Positions 59,306-64,000 of a stretch of 64,000 nt of DNA are shown in pieces. The number at the start of each line of letters is the position of its first letter. Within the stretch, counting starts at the first letter, position 1. The stretch spans positions 62,001-126,000 of the forward strand of contig CAJNYU010001520.1 in assembly GCA_905331475.1 (NCBI GenBank), given 5' to 3'. The notes under the pieces were generated by a model. The model worked only from the letters and a program-made list of their open reading frames with translations. It was not told the DNA's origin and made no database searches. Both the position numbers and the translations under genes were made by a program. Source of the DNA: Rotaria socialis (lineage: Eukaryota > Rotifera > Eurotatoria > Philodinida > Philodinidae).

Positions 59306-62300
59306 ATGGTTATCCTTGCTGCGAAACAAAATAAAAACGTTCCATCAAGGCAATCATCCAGTAGTGATGATTCCGATGATGATACACCAGTGAAAAAAGG
59401 AGGTAAACAAAAATTTTGCAAATAAATGAGATTACATCTAAAATGGAAATTTTTCAATTTTAGTCTCGGCTCAAATTCAGAAGAAGGCAGCAATACCTCC
59501 ACCAAAGGCATTGATATCGAATGGAAATCATAAAAAGAAAGATTCATCATCTTCGTCAGATTCAAGTGATGAAGATGAACAAAAACCATCTGCCAACACG
59601 ACAAAAATACAACCTACTCAACCTGCTAAATCTCTATTGAAACGTAAAGCAGCTTCGTCGAGTAGTTCAGCTTCTGATTCCGATGATGCTGCACCACCAG
59701 CTACTAAAAAGCAACCACCATCTACACCAACTAAAGGTGATTTTGTTTTGTTGTTCGATCATTTTTTTATCCTAAATCTTTTATATTCATAGTTAATGGA
59801 AAATTAGTTATTAGAAAACCTACTGCACTAACACCAGCTAGTATTTCAACTATAAAAAAACAAGTTTCATCATCCGATTCAGATTCATCAGATGATAATA
59901 AACTAAAGAAATTACCAGTAAAAGCACCAATAGTTGCTAAACCTGTTCAACAGCTCGTCAAAAAACCTGCTTCATCAAGTAGCAGTGATTCAGATGATGA
60001 CGAACCCGTCAAAAAGACACCAGTTCCATCAAAGGGTAAGTAGTTCTCATATTCAGGAAATACTGAACTCATCGATTGATGCCGCATTTTTTAGTAGCAC
60101 CAAAATTTGCTATACCACCACCAACAAGTCTTACAAATAATAAGAAGAAAGATTCATCGTCAGATTCAGATTCATCATCAGATAATGATAAAAACAAGAA
60201 AGCACCAGTAAAAACAACACCAATTGCTGCAAAACCAGTTAAAAAACCTGCTGCATCAAGCAGCAGTGATTCCGACGATGATGATGATAAACCAAAAAAT
60301 GTCAAACCGGCAATGTCTAAAGGTACATATAGCTCTCGTTATAGTATTTTCTCTATCTATTAGCGTTACATCATTACAGCCGTGCCAACTGTAGTAAAGG
60401 CTGCAGTACCAGCTCAACTTTCAAATAACAAGAAAAAAGATTCATCATCCGATTCGGACTCATCCGATGATGAGGCCCCGAAAAAAGCACCAGTGAAAGC
60501 CGCACCAGTATCGAAACCAGCTCAACAACCGGTTAAGAAAGCTGCTTCATCCAGCAGCAGCGATTCAGATGATGATAAAACAACCAAAAAGACATCAGTT
60601 CCAACTAAAGGTAACTATTCATTAAGTGTAAAGTTATCATGAGTATTGCTCACTGCGGACTGTTCTAGTGCTACAAAAAACTGCTGTACCACCACCAGCT
60701 AGTCTTACGAGCAATAAGAAAAAAGATTCATCATCGGATTCTGATTCATCATCAGATGATGACAAACAAAAAAAGGCACCAGCGAAAGCAACACCAGTAG
60801 TTGCAAAGCCAGTCCAGCAACCGGTGAAGAAACCTGCTTCATCAAGCAGCAGTGATTCCGATGATGAAGATAAACCAATAAATAAAACTCCAGTTACATC
60901 AAAGGGTAACTATTTCTACATTGCCGAACCTTTCATATAAGTCGAGATATTTTAGTCACGCAAAAAGCGGTTGTAACACCATCAGCTAGTATCGCAAATA
61001 CAAAGAAGAAACAAAGCTCATCTGATTCATCATCAGACGATGACAAACAAAAGAAGGCACCAGTGAAAGCAACACCAGTAGCTGTAAAGTCAGTTCAACA
61101 ACCGGCGAAGAAGCCTGCTTCATCAAGCAGCAGTGATTCATCAGATGATGACAAACCAGCTGTTGTGAAACCAGTTGTATCGAAAGGTAAGGTATTTCTC
61201 TTTGTTTATGCATCTATACCTATGTATTCATCATAGCTACACCAACTGTATCCAAAGCTGCAATTACTAAAAAGAAAGAAAGCTCATCTGATTCTGATTC
61301 ATCCGACGGTGACAAACCAACTGCTAAGACACCAGTTCTATCGAAAGGTATATATCTATTTCAATCAGTGAAATGTAGATTCTCTATGTTATTTTCTTCC
61401 CTATAGCACCAGTTACACCACTGAATAAAACCACAGTTCAAGTTGCAGCTAAAAAGAAAGACAGTTCATCGGATTCTGATTCGTCAAGTGACGATGGCAA
61501 AAAGAAAAAGGTTGCACCTGCAGTTACCAAACCATCAGTAGCAACAACTCCAAAACCACAAGCAGCAGTCAAAAGACCTGCACCTTCAAGCAGCAGTAGT
61601 GATTCAGATGATGATACACCAGCTAAAAAACAAGCTGTATCTAAAGGTAAAATTATTTCTATGTGACCTGACTGTTCCTAATGATTTTCTTGTGCTTTCG
61701 TAGTTAACACACCAGCTGTTAAAAAGCTTGCTGTTTCGACGCCAGTTGTTGCATCAAATATTAAGAAGAAAGATTCTTCATCAGAGTCAGATTCATCGGA
61801 CGACAATAAAAAGAAATCTCAAGCACCTATGAAAACGAATCCAGCTCCATCGACAGTAAAAAAAGTTTGCAGTTCAAGTAGCAGCGATTCCGAAGAGGAA
61901 ATGCCTGCAACAAAGAAATCACCAGCCAAACGTAAATGTCACACTTAAACTTTGTTGTTAATTTTAATGTCATATTTATTTTTTGTAGCAATTATGACAC
62001 CAGCATCCAAACCAGTAGTTGCTGCATTGAACAAAAGCCAGAAAAAGTCGAACTCTTCATCAGATTCAGATTCATCAAACGAGAATGACAAGAAACCAGT
62101 GGTAACAATTACCAATAAACCGAAAGCAACTCCAATTGTAACAAAGAAAGACTCAAGTTCAAGCAGTAGTAGCGATTCTGACGCACCAGCAATAAAAAAA
62201 CCAACATCAACAACACCTGCTAAAGGTAAGCATTTTGTTTTATGAGAATTCATTGTTTTTTATATCATATGATCTCAATGTGCAGCTCCTGCTACACCTG

Positions 62301-64000
62301 CTACTCCAATATTCAAGAAACCAATCGCTACTACTCCAGCTACTGCTACTAATAAGAAGAAACAAGATTCATCATCTTCATCGGATTCATCAGATGATGA
62401 TAAACAAAAGAAAACACCGGTAAAAGCGCCGATAGCTGCTAAAATTGTACAACAACCAATTAAAAAAGCTGTCCCATCAAGTAGCAGTGATTCATCATCA
62501 GATGATGACAAACCAGCAAGCGTCAAACCAGTCGCGTCAAAGGGTACATAACCATCTTTTTCCTAGCACATCATTTGTTTTACATGGTTTTATTCTTTAT
62601 AGCTACACCGACTGTAACAAAACCAGCAGTATCAACACCAGCTTCGGTCTCTGCTACCAAGAAGAAAGATTCATCATCTGATTCAGATTCATCAGATGAC
62701 GATAAACAAAAGAAAGCTCCAATTGCTGTCAAACCAGCACAACAGCCAATTAAAAAACCTGCCTCATCAAGCAGTAGCGATTCAGATGATGACAAACCAG
62801 TCACAAAGACTCCAGTTGTTTCCAAAGGTAATGATCTTATTCTCATCGTTGGTTAAGTGCATCCTAAATTTCATACTCTTTTTAGTTACACAAAAAGCTG
62901 CTGTACCACCACCAGCTAATCTCAAGAGTATTAAGAAGAAAGATTCTTCATCAGATTCAGATTCCACCGAGGATGATAAACAAAAAAAGTCACCAATAAA
63001 AAAAGTAACACCGGTCGCTGCAAAACCAGTTAAGAAACCTGCTTCATCAAGTAGCAGTGATTCCGATGATGATGATAAACCAGCGATCAAGACTCCAGTT
63101 GCGTCAAAAGGTAACTATTCAATCAGTCTTTGAAGATGAACTTTTGCCATTTGTTTCTAATTATTTCAGTAGCACTGAAAGTTGCAATACCACCACCAGC
63201 TGGTCTATCAAGCAATAAGAAGAAAGATAGTTCATCAGATTCATCATCATCGGATGATGATAAACTGAAAAAAGCACCTGTGAAAGCAGCACCTACGCCT
63301 GCTAAACCAGTTCAACAACCGGTTAAAAAACCTGCTTCATCAAGCGATAGTGATTCATCAGATGATGATAAACCAATTGCCAAAACGCCAGTTGTATCGA
63401 AAGGTATATATTCTATTTCAATCAGTGAAATGTAAATTGTTGATTCCTATTGTTTTCTCTTTAGTGCCATCTACACCAGTGACTAAAAGTGCAGTTCAAG
63501 TTGCAGCTAAGAAGAAAGATAGTTCGTCTGATTCGGATTCATCAAGTGCTGATGACAAGAATAAAAAAGCTGCATTTGCACTTAACAGACCATCGTCCAC
63601 ATCTACTCCAATGCAACGAACAACTAAAAAGGCTGCGTCTTCGAGCAATACTAGTGATTCAGATGATAATACTACAGCTAAACAATCAGCTGTATCAAAG
63701 AGTAAAACTTCAGCTTTAGAAATATCTCTGAAATCTAATATTTACTATTTTCTAGTTGCTTTAGCACCTCCAGCTAAAAAGCCTGTTGTATTGGCACAAG
63801 CTACGGCACGAATTTCGAAAAAGAAAGATTCATCATCAGACTCATCGTCGGATGACGACAAGAAAAAAACAAAACCAATACTTGCAGTTACTAAATCAGC
63901 TCCTACACCAGTAATAAAGAAGGCTGCTAGTTCAAGTAGTAGTGATTCAGAAGACGATAAACCTGTGAACAAAAAGCCAACACAACAAATCTCAACTGTT
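59306..64000 (+). CDS. Nopp140/SRP40-like Ser-Lys-rich repeat protein (5' part)
   Basis: At least 17 exons, running off the window: 59306-59402, 59464-59736, 59793-60035, 60095-60322, 60380-60610, 60669-60905, 60956-61186, 61237-61347, 61407-61646, 61704-61931, 61989-62225, 62286-62543, 62603-62827, 62886-63110, 63170-63403, 63465-63701 and 63756 onward. Each exon from the second encodes about one unit: Pro/Ala lead, KKKDSSSDSDSSDDDK, a KAPVKATPVxAKPVQQPVKK stretch, then PASSSSSDSDDDKP and TPVxSK. Alternating CK2-type acidic Ser clusters and basic Lys/Pro/Ala stretches are the plan of nucleolar Nopp140/NOLC1, a snoRNP chaperone. All introns are phase 1. The defining C-terminal domain lies outside the window and there is no visible N-terminal LisH motif, so treacle-like or other SR-type proteins remain possible. 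Confidence 0.75.
59464..64000 (+). repeat. Tandem array of exon-intron repeat units
   Basis: About 16 direct repeats of roughly 280-330 bp, each an exon of 225-273 bp plus an intron of about 50-65 bp (one short unit, 61237-61347). The repeat border coincides with the intron, not with the coding unit alone. Confidence 0.85.

Noticed and set aside
60069..63972. Many Ser/Leu-rich minus-strand frames and Gln/His-rich plus-strand frames
   Set aside because: Shadows of the repeated Ser-Asp-Lys exons of the Nopp140-like gene.

Overview
This is a nuclear genome fragment from a small, compact, AT-rich animal genome. The genes are ordinary metazoan ones: myosin light chain, lamin B receptor, ARP1, ERGIC-3, Sec61-beta, MON1, MOGS, TMEM165, Rab5, a PCGF RING protein and an alpha carbonic anhydrase. 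They are split by many introns of about 50-60 nt with GT-AG ends and packed on both strands with short intergenic gaps. Several coding starts sit directly behind a 3' splice-acceptor motif, as expected where spliced-leader trans-splicing occurs. Short introns, low GC, candidate trans-splicing and several small non-autonomous DNA elements without a transposase together suggest a bdelloid rotifer (Rotaria/Adineta type). That assignment is inference; no marker gene proves it. One N at 32477 shows this is an assembled scaffold.

Layout. 0.4-6.5 kb: a phytanoyl-CoA dioxygenase-like gene, myosin regulatory light chain, a Tudor/sterol-reductase lamin B receptor, a lipocalin and a four-helix membrane protein. 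6.8-19.2 kb: a cluster of six paralogous secreted, mostly alpha-helical proteins (called A-F here; five on the minus strand, one on plus). Three are short (about 375-380 aa). Two are long (about 590 aa) and carry a coiled-coil / hydrophobic hairpin / coiled-coil insertion of the kind seen in alpha-helical pore-forming proteins. One is long, lacks the hairpin and looks damaged. This cluster is the most unusual content of the window. 19.6-27 kb: an F-box protein, two Thr-rich single-pass membrane proteins, a nine-repeat MORN protein and a Rab5-like GTPase.

27-38.5 kb is gene-poor and rich in insertions: a broken fringe-like glycosyltransferase carrying a DNA-transposon insertion, a nested pair of inverted-repeat elements, a foldback element with 83-bp arms, and one intact carbonic anhydrase. 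38.5-50.9 kb holds secretory-pathway genes: TMEM165, mannosyl-oligosaccharide glucosidase I (intron with a hAT-type MITE), ARP1/centractin (another hAT-type MITE) divergent from ERGIC-3, then Sec61-beta. 51.2-59.1 kb: a PCGF protein with a possible antisense gene inside an intron, an unknown basic protein, and the closely spaced pair MPP6-MON1 (39 bp between stop and start). 59.3 kb to the window end: the 5' part of a Nopp140/SRP40-like Ser/Lys-rich protein, with at least 17 exons of which nearly every one encodes one repeat unit.

Exon borders were read by eye from GT-AG signals and checked for reading-frame phase; family names come from motif recognition, not from a database search.
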